NCBI RefSeq assembly: GCF_000758625.1
Contig: NZ_CP009283.1
Location: forward strand, 2,615,501-2,679,500
Direction: 5' to 3'
DNA from: Paenibacillus sp. FSL R7-0273
GTDB lineage: Bacteria; Bacillota; Bacilli; Paenibacillales; Paenibacillaceae
DNA: 64,000 bases
The notes under the pieces were generated by a model. That model saw only the letters and a list, made by a program, of their open reading frames with translations, ran no database searches and was not told the origin of the DNA. Positions 9,541 through 18,560 of this stretch are shown piece by piece (the first letter of the stretch is position 1; each line of letters begins with the position of its first letter). Both the position numbers and the translations under genes were made by a program.

Positions 9541-9590
9541 GAAGAGGGAAGAGGGAAGAGGGAAGAGGGAAGCTGGAAGCTGGAAGCGGA
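9541..9590. repeat. 7-bp purine tandem repeat
   Basis: GGAAGAG is repeated about four times and then turns into GGAAGCT repeated twice. It is strand-asymmetric, almost pure purine DNA. Confidence 0.8.
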
Positions 9591-9847
9591 GAGCAGGTGG
9601 AAAGATGTGAAAATTACCATTGGTGCATATTATAGCAGCATGGCCGGCATGAGCAGCTAATATAAGATCATAAGTACTGATGAGGCGATTAATAAGGGCA
9701 TTCTTTGCTTTTGATGTTTAGCTATCTGGCTGTGTTTGCTGGGATCGGGGGGCTTCTGCTCAAAATAGATGGAATTTCTACACCTAATACTTCACCAAAC
9801 ATCATATTTGGAACATTAGTTATAAAAACGACACTTAATTATCCATA

Positions 9848-9952
9848 TTATCGCCAAAAGGGCTCAGGGGGCAAAATTAGATGATGTTTTTCCACCTAAT
9901 ACCCGGAAATGTAGGAAATCAGAAGAATTAGGTGACGAAAATCGAACTAAAT
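9848..9952. repeat. 105-bp dispersed repeat, copy 2
   Basis: Same length and orientation as 9424-9528. The flanking phrase GGCTG(C/T)GTTTGC(A/T)GG(A/G)ATCGG is also duplicated, so the original duplication was larger and partly decayed. Confidence 0.8.
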
Positions 9953-9959
9953 AGAAAGG

Positions 9960-10550
9960 ACCCTTAACCAGGAGAGTGGGGGCAGGTGGGGAGTGTGGGA
10001 ACTGAGCAGTATGGGACTGAGCGTGGAGTAAGGAGGTCGGACGAACGGAGGGAGAAATGCGGGGAGAATATGAGCTGGAAGTGAAGGATGATCTGGAAGT
10101 GAGGGATGATCGGGAAGTGAGGGATGATCTGGAAGTAAGGGATGATCTGGAAGTGAAGGAAGTTCAGGAGTGGTGGGTGGAAATGTATGAGGCGGTGAGT
10201 TAGATGAATGAGATGAGACCTAGGAGTTGGATTAGATGGCGGAGTGGAAAGTGCAGATTGAGATAGATGAGCTGAGAAGAGCTGGGTGAGAGACAGGGAA
10301 AAATGTAACAGGGGAGTTAGGTGAGTCTGGTGGGATGAGTTGAGATGAGAGATGAGCTGAGATGAGCAGGCAAGATAATGGAAAATGAAACAGAGGAGTT
10401 GGGTGAGCCTGGTGAGGGGAATGAGATGGATAAGCTAAGCGAAGAGCTGATAAGAGCTGATATGAGTTAACTGGAAGGCAAGGGGAAGATGAGACAGAGC
10501 TCTTGTATAAGATGGGTGAGCTGAGGCAGGGACCCCGCTATGGTCCATAC
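9960..10550. other. gene-free purine-rich stretch
   Basis: This block is dominated by G and A on the + strand, with TGAGATGAG, GAGCTGAGATGAG and GGGTGAG words recurring at irregular spacing. It includes the 18-bp array at 10077. I see no open frame with a credible ribosome site or recognisable product. It looks like decayed or slippage-expanded spacer DNA. Confidence 0.6.
10077..10164. repeat. 18-bp tandem repeat, nearly five copies
   Basis: The unit GGAAGTGAGGGATGATCT is repeated head to tail, with single-base differences (AAGG/GAGG, TCT/TCG, GTGA/GTAA). Confidence 0.85.
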
Positions 10551-10553
10551 AAA

Positions 10554-10598
10554 TAAAAAAAGCGGCGGCACAGCCCTGTGAAGGGCTGCGCGGCCGCC
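10554..10598 (-). terminator. rho-independent terminator for the YjcZ-like gene
   Basis: Read on the minus strand, GCGGC...CGCAGCCCT pairs with AGGGCTGTGCCGCCGC and is followed by seven T. Confidence 0.85.
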
Positions 10599-10628
10599 TG
10601 CTGTCACTATTTTTAGCTGCGAATAGAG

Positions 10629-10718
10629 TTAGACAAACAGCGAACGGGAAATGATAACGAGCAAGATGAAAAGCACCAAAATTGCACCGGTTGATGTGAA
10701 GCCAGGAACTGCACCCAT
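10629..10718 (-). CDS. YjcZ-family sporulation micropeptide
   Basis: This 29-residue peptide starts at ATG 10718 with GGGAGG nine bases upstream. It reads MGAVPGFTSTGAILVLFILL then VIISRSLFV: a short Gly/Thr head and one hydrophobic helix ending in a Ser-Arg/Phe tail, the usual pattern of YjcZ-type proteins found in spore formers. A terminator follows directly. Members of this family are seen in sporulating Bacilli, often in many copies; their exact role is not established. Confidence 0.8.
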   Translation of the reverse strand: MGAVPGFTSTGAILVLFILLVIISRSLFV

Positions 10719-10831
10719 GTCTGATTCCTCCCTTAACTCATGTCTGGTTCCCAATGCCTGCCTTGCGGCTGCGGCGTCCTTGGGATAATGACATCATATG
10801 CATGGAAGGCGGGTCTGAACTGGTTAGGTGC

Positions 10832-12229
10832 CTAAGCCTCCTCAAGATGGGCTTTTTGTATTCTCAGGCCCTTGGGCAGATGGTTTTTCAGCTGGCCTAA
10901 ACTGGCTTTACCCCAGCTGACCGGCAGGCCTTCTACGGTAACAAGCGTCCAGCCATGGAGCTCAGCCGGAACAGCCAGGCTCTCCCCGCGCAGCCAGGCC
11001 TGAAGCTCCGGACTGTCAGCTGCAAGATCATAATGGCGTGCAGCCTGTCCGGGCTGAAGGCTCATGGCCAGGGCATGGGCTGGCTCAATCCGGTTTTTCT
11101 TCAGGTGGGCAAGATGCAGGCCGGCGCGCGGCACCTTGAGTCCATCCAGCAGGCCGGTATGGAGGCGCTCATTAAAGGCTTCCGGCAGCAGATAGAGCGA
11201 CTCCCCAAACAGCAGCGGGCTGCCCTGGCCGTTAAATCCGGGCAGCTCCTTTGCCGCCCAGTCGCTAAATTGCTGATAGGCATCGCGGAGTGATGCATGG
11301 ACACGCGGTCCGTTTTTGCCCTTTCCGCCGCTGCGTTTACTGCCGGACCGCTCTGCCTCACCGGAGCCGGAAGCGGCCGCTTTATGCAGCAGGGCGACGA
11401 AATGCCCCTCGCCTTTTTCGTGATGCGGCCAGAGCCGTTTCTGCGTAATCAGCTCCATATCCGGATAAGCCCGGGTAAACCGGCTGATGGTCTCCTCATT
11501 CTCCAGACGGTTGAAGGTGCAGGTTGAGTAGACCATACTTCCGCCCGGCTTCAGCATCAGATAAGCGTCCTGTAAAATATCCCATTGCCGCTCGGCGCAC
11601 ATCTTCACGTGATCAAGTGACCATTCGCTGACAGCTGCCGGGTCCTTGCGGAACATACCTTCCCCTGAGCAGGGGGCATCCAGCATAATCCGGTCAAACA
11701 CCCCGGCAAAGCGCCGTGACAGCTCTCCCGGAGTAGCGCTGGTCACCAGGGCATGAGAGATACCGAGGCGTTCCACGTTCTCCGCCAGGATTTTTGCCCG
11801 CTCGGGGTGTATCTCGTTGGAGACAAGCAGTCCTTGTCCCTGCATCAGGGAGGCTAGGTGTGTGGTTTTACCGCCTGGTGCGGCAGCCAGATCAAGCACG
11901 GTTTCTCCCGGAAGCGGGGCAAGCAGCTCTGCTGCGGACATTGCCGAAGGTTCCTGAATATAATATAGTCCGGCGGCATGAAAGGGGTGTCTGCCGGGCC
12001 GGGCCGGGTCCTCATAGTAATAGCCCGAGGGGCACCACGGGACCGGAGTGAGGCCAAACAGCGCGGCTGCCTGGGCGGCGGGGGCGCTGCCGGGGGTGCT
12101 TTTTAAAGTGTTGAACCGCAAGCCCTGGGTCCGCGGCAATGTGTAGCTGTGCAGAAAAGCGTCCGCCTCCTGCCCCAGCATTTCCTTCATGGCAGCTGTA
12201 AAAGCGGCGGGCAGCCGTTCTTCGTTCAT
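10832..12229 (-). CDS. RsmF/NOP2-type rRNA m5C methyltransferase (copy 2)
   Basis: This 465-residue protein shares its whole architecture with the gene at 6093-7610: the N-terminal segment (RLPAAFTAAMKEMLGQEADAF), PWCPSGYYYEDPARPGRHPFH, motif I VLDLAAAPGGKTT, motif IV DAPCSGEGMFRKD, motif VI YSTCTFNRLENE and a C-terminal domain with SWGKASLGQLKNHLPKGL. Motif I has Ala where copy 1 has Cys (DLAAAPGG against DLCAAPGG). The linker is shorter. Both keep the catalytic Cys, so both look active. A likely reading is two related enzymes with different rRNA targets, or an old duplication; sequence alone does not say which. Confidence 0.92.
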   Translation of the reverse strand: MNEERLPAAFTAAMKEMLGQEADAFLHSYTLPRTQGLRFNTLKSTPGSAPAAQAAALFGLTPVPWCPSGYYYEDPARPGRHPFHAAGLYYIQEPSAMSAAELLAPLPGETVLDLAAAPGGKTTHLASLMQGQGLLVSNEIHPERAKILAENVERLGISHALVTSATPGELSRRFAGVFDRIMLDAPCSGEGMFRKDPAAVSEWSLDHVKMCAERQWDILQDAYLMLKPGGSMVYSTCTFNRLENEETISRFTRAYPDMELITQKRLWPHHEKGEGHFVALLHKAAASGSGEAERSGSKRSGGKGKNGPRVHASLRDAYQQFSDWAAKELPGFNGQGSPLLFGESLYLLPEAFNERLHTGLLDGLKVPRAGLHLAHLKKNRIEPAHALAMSLQPGQAARHYDLAADSPELQAWLRGESLAVPAELHGWTLVTVEGLPVSWGKASLGQLKNHLPKGLRIQKAHLEEA

Positions 12230-12415
12230 ACGTCATTCTCCTTAAGGTTGATTTCAAAACAGGCTCAAGTGTTCTTAATTAGTTGCTGTTTCAGGTGGAT
12301 ACCGATAAAATCAAGGTATGGGACCTAAGAGTGCCTGTAAATGTACATATATACAACTATATCATAATTGCCGGGTCTCACCGTAATCAGGGCAATCGAA
12401 AAGGGGATGTACCTT

Positions 12416-13552
12416 ATGAATTTGCTGCAAGCGCTATTCTTCCCGCCGGAGCAGCCCGGCGGTGTATCTTCCATGATCCCTTACCTGCAGGATCGGTTCC
12501 GTTCCAGCCGCTGGGATATGGATTTGTTCTGGCTGCCCAAGCGGATAAGGGGCAAGGGACGCGAAGAGATTGTCTTTGAGACGTTTGACTGGACGGTATA
12601 CGGCGAAAGTCCGGTTGTGCAAAAATATATCCAGACCTACCGGGATTACATCTGGTGGACCAAGCTGCGGATGAGCAAGCAATATGATCTGATCCATGCC
12701 CATCATCCGATAGCGGGCCTTGCCATGAAGAGGATTTATCCGGAAATTCCGCTGATTCAGACGCTGCACTCCAGCTATGAGCGCGAGCTTATTCTTAACG
12801 GTCTAATCCGTGAGGGCGGGCTAGAGCACCAGTTTCTAGTGTCGATTTACCGTGAGCTTGAGCATGTGAGTGACCGGCTGATGACGGTTTCGCGCGCTTT
12901 TGCCGACTATCTGATCCCTTATACCGAGCATCCTGCAAGCATTGGCATTATCCCGAACGGTTTTGACGAGAAAAGATTCAAGCCTGTGCCGCATGACAAC
13001 AGCATCCCGCAGCTGGTTACGGTTACCCGTCTGGTACCTGCCAAGGGTCTGGATATTCTGTTCAGAGCCTGCGCAGAGCTGAAGGACCGCGGCCATGAAT
13101 ATGTGCTCCACATTATCGGTGACGGACCGTCGCGCGGAGAACTGGAGGCGCTGGCACAGGAGCTAGGTATATATAATGAAACGATTTTTTACGGGTATAC
13201 ACTGCATCCGGAGGAATTCATGCCGTTCTTTGATATCTTTGTCCTGCCTTCAAGGGCGGAAGCGTTCGGTTCGGTGTTTGCAGAGGCTGCCCTCAGCTGC
13301 CTTGCCCTGGTCGGCACCAATGTCGGCGGCATTCCGGAGCAGATTGAAGACGGTGTGAACGGCCTGCTGGTCAACCCGGATGATCAGACTGCGCTGGCTG
13401 ATGCACTGGAAAAAGTAATTGCTGATCCCGGCTACCGCTACGAGCTGTCGAGGTCGGCCTGGGATAAGGCAAAAAGCCAGTATTCGCTGACCCGTGTCGC
13501 CAATGAGCTGAAAAAAATCTATCTGCAGTATCAGCCGGAAACGAAGGGGTGA
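12416..13552 (+). CDS. GT4-family glycosyltransferase
   Basis: This retaining GT-B glycosyltransferase transfers a sugar from a nucleotide donor to an unknown acceptor such as a lipid, glycan or small thiol precursor. Visible features are the N-terminal acceptor region (PPEQPGGVSSMIPYL), LIHAHHPIAG, the start of the donor domain (LVTVTRLVPAKGLDIL), HIIGDGPSRGELEALA and the E-x7-E region PSRAEAFGSVFAEA. ATG 12416 was chosen because AAAGGGG lies 8 bases upstream; ATG 12407 would be too close. The stop overlaps the region of the next gene's start, so the genes are probably coupled. Confidence 0.9.
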   Translation: MNLLQALFFPPEQPGGVSSMIPYLQDRFRSSRWDMDLFWLPKRIRGKGREEIVFETFDWTVYGESPVVQKYIQTYRDYIWWTKLRMSKQYDLIHAHHPIAGLAMKRIYPEIPLIQTLHSSYERELILNGLIREGGLEHQFLVSIYRELEHVSDRLMTVSRAFADYLIPYTEHPASIGIIPNGFDEKRFKPVPHDNSIPQLVTVTRLVPAKGLDILFRACAELKDRGHEYVLHIIGDGPSRGELEALAQELGIYNETIFYGYTLHPEEFMPFFDIFVLPSRAEAFGSVFAEAALSCLALVGTNVGGIPEQIEDGVNGLLVNPDDQTALADALEKVIADPGYRYELSRSAWDKAKSQYSLTRVANELKKIYLQYQPETKG

Positions 13553-13557
13553 GCCGC

Positions 13558-14859
13558 GTGATTCCTTTCCGATTCCTGCACGCTGCGGATCTGCATCTGG
13601 ACAGCCGCTTTGCCGGACTTGCGCAGCTTCCTCAGGCTGTACGCTCTTATCTAAGAGAGTCCACCTTCGCCGCCCTCGGGCGGCTTGTTGGCGTAGCTAT
13701 AGAGCTGGAAGTTGATTTTGTAGTCATCAGCGGTGATGTATACGATGTTTCAGATGCTTCGCTGCAGGGCCAGCTGCGTTTTCAGGAGGCGCTCAAGGAG
13801 CTGGCCGCACACGGGATTGGAGTATATCTGATCCACGGCAACCATGATCCGCTAGACGGCCCGAGGCTGCAGATGGAGCTGCCTGCGGGGGTTACAGTGT
13901 TCAGTGCCAGGGAGCCCGGTCAGGCTGTTGCCTGCTGCCGCAGCGACGGGGCTGAGGTGGCTGTAATCAGCGGCATTTCTTATCCTACGGCAAAGGTGAC
14001 GGAGAATACAGCACTGCGGTTTAACAGGATGCCGGGCAGCCCGCTGTATCATATTGCGCTGCTGCACGGTAATGTAGACGGTGATCTGCAGCATGAAACC
14101 TATTCGCCCTGTACGCGCAAAGATCTGATTGGCAGGGGCTTTGATTACTGGGCGCTCGGGCATATTCATAAACGCAGCATTTTGCATGAGAGCCCTCCTA
14201 TTGTATATCCGGGCAATACTCAAGGGCGGAGTGTCAAGGAAACCGGTCCTAAGGGCTGCTACATTGTGGATGTAAATGCAGAAGGACATGCGGAGCTGCA
14301 GTTCCATGAGCTTGATACGGTCCGCTGGCAGGTGCGGGAAATTCCGATTGACGGCCTGGCGGATGAGGCCGAATGGACCGGCGCTGTAGAACAGGCTATA
14401 GAGGATATCCGCGAGGAGCTGCCATTTCTTATGTCTGTGGTGCGCTTCAGGCTGACCGGACGGGGAAATGTACATAGGATATTGTCTGAAAAAGGAGCCG
14501 CTGCCGATCTCCTCTCCGAGCTGCAGCGCAGGGAGGCAGTCCGTGCCGGCCGGCAGGCTTTTGCCGGGCTGGTGTGGACCGAGGGCTTCTCGGTTGAGAC
14601 AGGACTGCCGGTCGACCGGGAGCGTCTCCTGCAGGAGGACAGCTTCCTTGGTGAGCTGCTGCGGCTGTCGGGGCGCAGTGCAGAAAGTGCAGACGGGCTG
14701 GAGGAGCTGCTGTCAGCCGCGCTGAAGCCGCTGCTGGAGAACCGGGAGCTGAGGCGGCTGCTGGCTGCAATGCCGGAGGCTGACAAGCGGGAATGGCTGA
14801 GAAGCGCGGAAGAGTTAGGCATTACATTGCTGAGCGGTGCAGAAGAAGAGGCTATATAG
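13558..14859 (+). CDS. yhaO: YhaO-type metallophosphatase nuclease (SbcD-like)
   Basis: This DNA repair exonuclease subunit belongs to the Mre11/SbcD superfamily. Metal-binding motifs are ordered as expected: DLHLDS, SGDVYD, GNHDP, HGN and GHIHK. The C-terminal third carries the capping and ATPase-binding helices. GTG 13558 lies nine bases after AAGGGG; another in-frame GTG at 13549 directly abuts that site and is less likely. The preceding glycosyltransferase ends at 13552. The partner ATPase YhaN follows after a 153-base gap without a gene. Confidence 0.9.
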   Translation: MIPFRFLHAADLHLDSRFAGLAQLPQAVRSYLRESTFAALGRLVGVAIELEVDFVVISGDVYDVSDASLQGQLRFQEALKELAAHGIGVYLIHGNHDPLDGPRLQMELPAGVTVFSAREPGQAVACCRSDGAEVAVISGISYPTAKVTENTALRFNRMPGSPLYHIALLHGNVDGDLQHETYSPCTRKDLIGRGFDYWALGHIHKRSILHESPPIVYPGNTQGRSVKETGPKGCYIVDVNAEGHAELQFHELDTVRWQVREIPIDGLADEAEWTGAVEQAIEDIREELPFLMSVVRFRLTGRGNVHRILSEKGAAADLLSELQRREAVRAGRQAFAGLVWTEGFSVETGLPVDRERLLQEDSFLGELLRLSGRSAESADGLEELLSAALKPLLENRELRRLLAAMPEADKREWLRSAEELGITLLSGAEEEAI

Positions 14860-15012
14860 AATGAAGAGAATTAGCTGATGCTCCAGTTCGTAAGAGGCTA
14901 ATTAAATGCAGCGGGCCGTGTTATAGAAGCGGAATATCAGACTGTGAGCAGCAGAGTATGCACTAAAGAAGCTGGATCAGGCTGATAGTCCGGCAGAGGC
15001 GGGGGATTCAGA

Positions 15013-18000
15013 ATGAGAATAGAGCAGTTGCAGATCAGCGGCTTCGGCCGGCTGCAGCAGCGGGAAATTGAGCTGGGCGGCGGTGTTACCGTATTATATG
15101 GCCGGAATGAAGCCGGAAAAAGCACCACCCTGCAATTCATCCGGGCGATGCTGTTCGGCATTCCCGGCAGGTCTAACCCGGCAGAGCGGTATGAGCCGGT
15201 GCAGGGCGGCCGGCATGGCGGGGTTTTGACGGTGTGTGACAACGCAGGAGCACGCTGGACCATCCGGCGCTTCGCGGCCGGGGGAGAGCTGCAGGGCCGG
15301 AGCGAGAAGCTGGGCATTACCGTACGTTATCCTGACGGCCGGACTGAAGAGGCGACACAGGAAGAGCTGGAGCGCCGGCTGCTCGGCGGCATCTCGCGGA
15401 GCATGTTCCGTCAGCTGTTCGCAGTATCCCTGGACGAGCTGCAGGAGCTTGGTGCTCTGCAATCCGAGGAAATGAGCAGCTATCTGTTCCATGCCGGCAT
15501 GGGCGGAGGCGGGGAAATCATGCGTGCTGAGCGCAAGCTGCTGCAGGACGCCGAGAAGCTGTACAAGCCGCGCGGTAAGGTGCAGGAGGCGGCGAAAATT
15601 CTCCAGCAGATTGACAAGCTGGAGCGGGAGATGGCTGAGAGCCGTTCTTTGCTGCCCCGATATAATGCCAGTCTTGCTGCGCTTGAGCTTGCCGAAGAGC
15701 GACTGGCGCAGTTTGAGCTGTCGCGGGCCGAAGCAGCCGGGAGGCTGGTTCTGCTGCGCAAAGCAGCGGATATCCGCGAAATGTGGCTGAAATGGCGGGA
15801 TGCCCGTGTAGAGCTGGACAGCCTGCCGGTAATCGTGAACTTTCCTGAGAATGGAGCAGGCCGGTGGCAGTCACTCGAGGCTGAGCTCCGGAGTACCGCC
15901 ACAGCCGTACAGCGTCTTACCCGCCAGCATGATGAGCTGGCTGCCGAGCTGGCGCTGCATCCGCCGGATGAGCTGTTGATTGCCCAGGGGCCTGCGCTTG
16001 AGCGCCTTGACCGCAGCCGTCCGGGCTACGAGGACCGCCGTGCCGAGCGGCAGCGGCTTACCGCTGAGCTGGCTGCGCATGACGCTCATCTTGAGCGCAC
16101 GCTGCGCAGTATCGGCGCCGGCTGGGGCTATCCGGAGCTGGCAGGCTTTGCTGTGACCGCAGCCGAGCGCGAGGCTGCCCGGCGCTTTGCGGCCTCATTC
16201 GCCGGCTACGACCGGCGCATGGAGGCCCGGGAGGCGGAGCGGCAGAGCCTCCGCTCCCGCATGGCCGCCGCCGCTGCTGCGCTGCAGGCGGCAGAACGCT
16301 CGCTTGCGCGTGAGCACGCAAGCGGCGGCACAGACTTCGCGGGCCTCGCCCCGCGCAGCCCGCGTGAGGTGCTGCAGCTGTGGGACGAGCTGCAGCAGGC
16401 TGCCGAGCGCTGGCGCGAAGCCCAGCTCGGCACAGGCGGCCCGGATAGCGCCGGCGGCCGCAGCTCCGGCGCCGGGGACCGCCGGGCGGCACGCTACCGG
16501 CGGTGGCTGGCCGCAGGCGCAGCGCTGACGCTGCTGCTGCCGGCGGCCCTGCTGCTGAGCGGTGCTCCGCCGCTCAGCGCCTGGTCCGCGCTCGGCCTGC
16601 TGGCCGCAGCGGACCTGGTTCTGTGGGCCGGCCTGCGCGCAGCGGGCCGGCAGGATTCCCCGCCGGGGCACGGCGGGGATGGCGCAGCAGCCGCAGCGGA
16701 GATGCTGCGGCTGCGCGGGCTGCTGCTCTCCGGAGCGGAGCCGGAGAGCGGGACCCGCCGGCCGGGGCGAGCGGCCGGGGGCAATGATGCCGGCGCGCTT
16801 GAAGCCGGCATGCGGGAGCTGCGCCGCCTGATGGAGGCGTGGAACGCCTGGCGGCAGCGCGTGGACCGGCTGTCCGGCGAGCGCGATGCCGCCAGGACGG
16901 AAGCAGAGGCGCTCGCCGGGCAGGAGCGCGCTCTGGCAGAGGAGCTGGAACGTGCTGAGGCAGAGTTCGCAGCGCTGGACGGCCGGTATACAGAGTGGCT
17001 GCAGCAGCGCCGGCTGCCGGAAGGCCTCTCCCCGGAAGGGCTGCCGGACATCTTTGCACTGGTGGAGCAGGGGAATGACCTGCTCCGCCAGCGCGGCAAG
17101 CTGATTCAGCGGCTTGGAGAGCTTGAAACCGGGTGTGCCGCTTTTGAGGACGAGGTGCTGACGCTGCTGCGGCAGAGCGAAGAACAGGCAGCAAGTTCCC
17201 CGATGCTTCCGCTAAATGCAGCAGACGATAATAAGTCTTTTGACTTTCCTGTCACTCCGGCCGATTCTGTAGCCGCTCTTTACGACAGCGTCGAAGCAGA
17301 CCTTCCGGTGCATCCGCCAAATGCAGCGGATAATCATGCTTCCTCTGCCCTCCCGCACCTGACGGCTTCGCAGGCGCAACTGGCAAAAGCTGATGAGACG
17401 AAGTCTGTCTCATGGTCCGGGGGCGCTGAGCCGCGGGATAACTCTGTTTTCAGCCTGCTCAGCTGGCTGGAGAACCGGAAACGGGAGTGGGAGCAGCAGC
17501 GGAATGAGCTGCTGCGCAGGGAAGGGCTGTCTGCACGTAAGGCTGAGCTCCGTGAGGAGCTGGCTGAGCAGCTTCAGCAGCTGGAAGGACTGCAGCAGCT
17601 CAGCATTGTGCTGCTGGGCGAGGGCGGTGCCGCAGACGGTGAAGATTTTTTGCGGCGCGCTTCGGCAGTACAGCAGCGGACGGAGCTGACGCGAGCTGTC
17701 CGCGGATGGGAGTCGGCGATGTTCGCCGGCTGGGAGGACGGCCGCGCTGAGCAATTACTGAGGCTGCTGGAGCAGCACGATGCTTCTGCACTCGCAGGTG
17801 AACGTGCAGCTGCAGAGGCTGCTGCTGCAGAACTGGAGGAACAGCGGAATATCCTGCTGGAGCAGAGAGGGAAGCTGCTGCAGGAGCAGGAATATTTGAA
17901 GGAACGCTGTAAGGAGGATACTGTAAACCAGCAGCTGGAGGAGCAGCGGGCAGCATTGCAGAATCTGGCAGGACAGTACGCTGTTACTGTGCTTGCCGCC

Positions 18001-18435
18001 GAATTAATCGGACGGACCAGACGTATTTATGAGCAGGAAAAACAGCCGCAGGTTCTGCAGCTGGCCTCTGCATATTTTGCCAAGCTGAGCGGCGGGGAAT
18101 ACCGCAGAATCGTCATGACGCTGGGTCATAAGGAACTGAAGGCAGAGCATGAGAGCTTTGGGCTTCTGGACAGCTCCCTGCTCAGCAGGGGGACGCAGGA
18201 GCAGCTGTATCTTGCAATCAGGCTGGCTTTGGCCGAAACGATGTCCGGGAAGACCACTCTTCCGCTCATGCTGGATGATCTGTTTGTTAATTTTGATGAA
18301 CACCGTCTGCATGCCGCGCTGTCCCTGACCGGAGAGCTATCAGCAACCCGCCAGATCGTTATGATGACCTGCCACCGTCATGTGGCGGAGGCAGCCGCGC
18401 GGATCATACCCGAATCAACGGTAATCTCTGTATAA
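15013..18435 (+). CDS. yhaN: YhaN-type SMC/Rad50-like ATPase
   Basis: This 1140-residue ATPase is the partner of YhaO. Walker A is YGRNEAGKST (about residues 30-39); the C-terminal half carries the ABC signature LSGGEYRRI and Walker B LPLMLDDLFVNFDEHRL. Long Glu/Arg/Ala-rich coiled-coil arms fill the middle, interrupted at about residues 495-545 by a hydrophobic stretch (LLLPAALLLS, AWSALGLLAAADLVLWAGL) that looks like two membrane helices, as known for YhaN and unlike SbcC. Together the pair probably processes DNA ends near the membrane. The GC-rich arm is unusually high in Ala, Arg and Gly. Confidence 0.92.
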   Translation: MRIEQLQISGFGRLQQREIELGGGVTVLYGRNEAGKSTTLQFIRAMLFGIPGRSNPAERYEPVQGGRHGGVLTVCDNAGARWTIRRFAAGGELQGRSEKLGITVRYPDGRTEEATQEELERRLLGGISRSMFRQLFAVSLDELQELGALQSEEMSSYLFHAGMGGGGEIMRAERKLLQDAEKLYKPRGKVQEAAKILQQIDKLEREMAESRSLLPRYNASLAALELAEERLAQFELSRAEAAGRLVLLRKAADIREMWLKWRDARVELDSLPVIVNFPENGAGRWQSLEAELRSTATAVQRLTRQHDELAAELALHPPDELLIAQGPALERLDRSRPGYEDRRAERQRLTAELAAHDAHLERTLRSIGAGWGYPELAGFAVTAAEREAARRFAASFAGYDRRMEAREAERQSLRSRMAAAAAALQAAERSLAREHASGGTDFAGLAPRSPREVLQLWDELQQAAERWREAQLGTGGPDSAGGRSSGAGDRRAARYRRWLAAGAALTLLLPAALLLSGAPPLSAWSALGLLAAADLVLWAGLRAAGRQDSPPGHGGDGAAAAAEMLRLRGLLLSGAEPESGTRRPGRAAGGNDAGALEAGMRELRRLMEAWNAWRQRVDRLSGERDAARTEAEALAGQERALAEELERAEAEFAALDGRYTEWLQQRRLPEGLSPEGLPDIFALVEQGNDLLRQRGKLIQRLGELETGCAAFEDEVLTLLRQSEEQAASSPMLPLNAADDNKSFDFPVTPADSVAALYDSVEADLPVHPPNAADNHASSALPHLTASQAQLAKADETKSVSWSGGAEPRDNSVFSLLSWLENRKREWEQQRNELLRREGLSARKAELREELAEQLQQLEGLQQLSIVLLGEGGAADGEDFLRRASAVQQRTELTRAVRGWESAMFAGWEDGRAEQLLRLLEQHDASALAGERAAAEAAAAELEEQRNILLEQRGKLLQEQEYLKERCKEDTVNQQLEEQRAALQNLAGQYAVTVLAAELIGRTRRIYEQEKQPQVLQLASAYFAKLSGGEYRRIVMTLGHKELKAEHESFGLLDSSLLSRGTQEQLYLAIRLALAETMSGKTTLPLMLDDLFVNFDEHRLHAALSLTGELSATRQIVMMTCHRHVAEAAARIIPESTVISV

Positions 18436-18560
18436 AAGATAAGGCAGCGACTCATGTACCGCATAAGGATGGAAGATCATGATTTCCGGCAAAATAAGTG
18501 CCGCATCTGATTGTCTCCGGACCGGGCACCGCTGCCTTTTTACTTTAGGTGGTCTTTTGC

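Noticed and set aside
9348..9635. 95-residue open frame after the HAD gene
   Set aside because: It starts inside the terminator and runs through dispersed and purine repeats; no family likeness.
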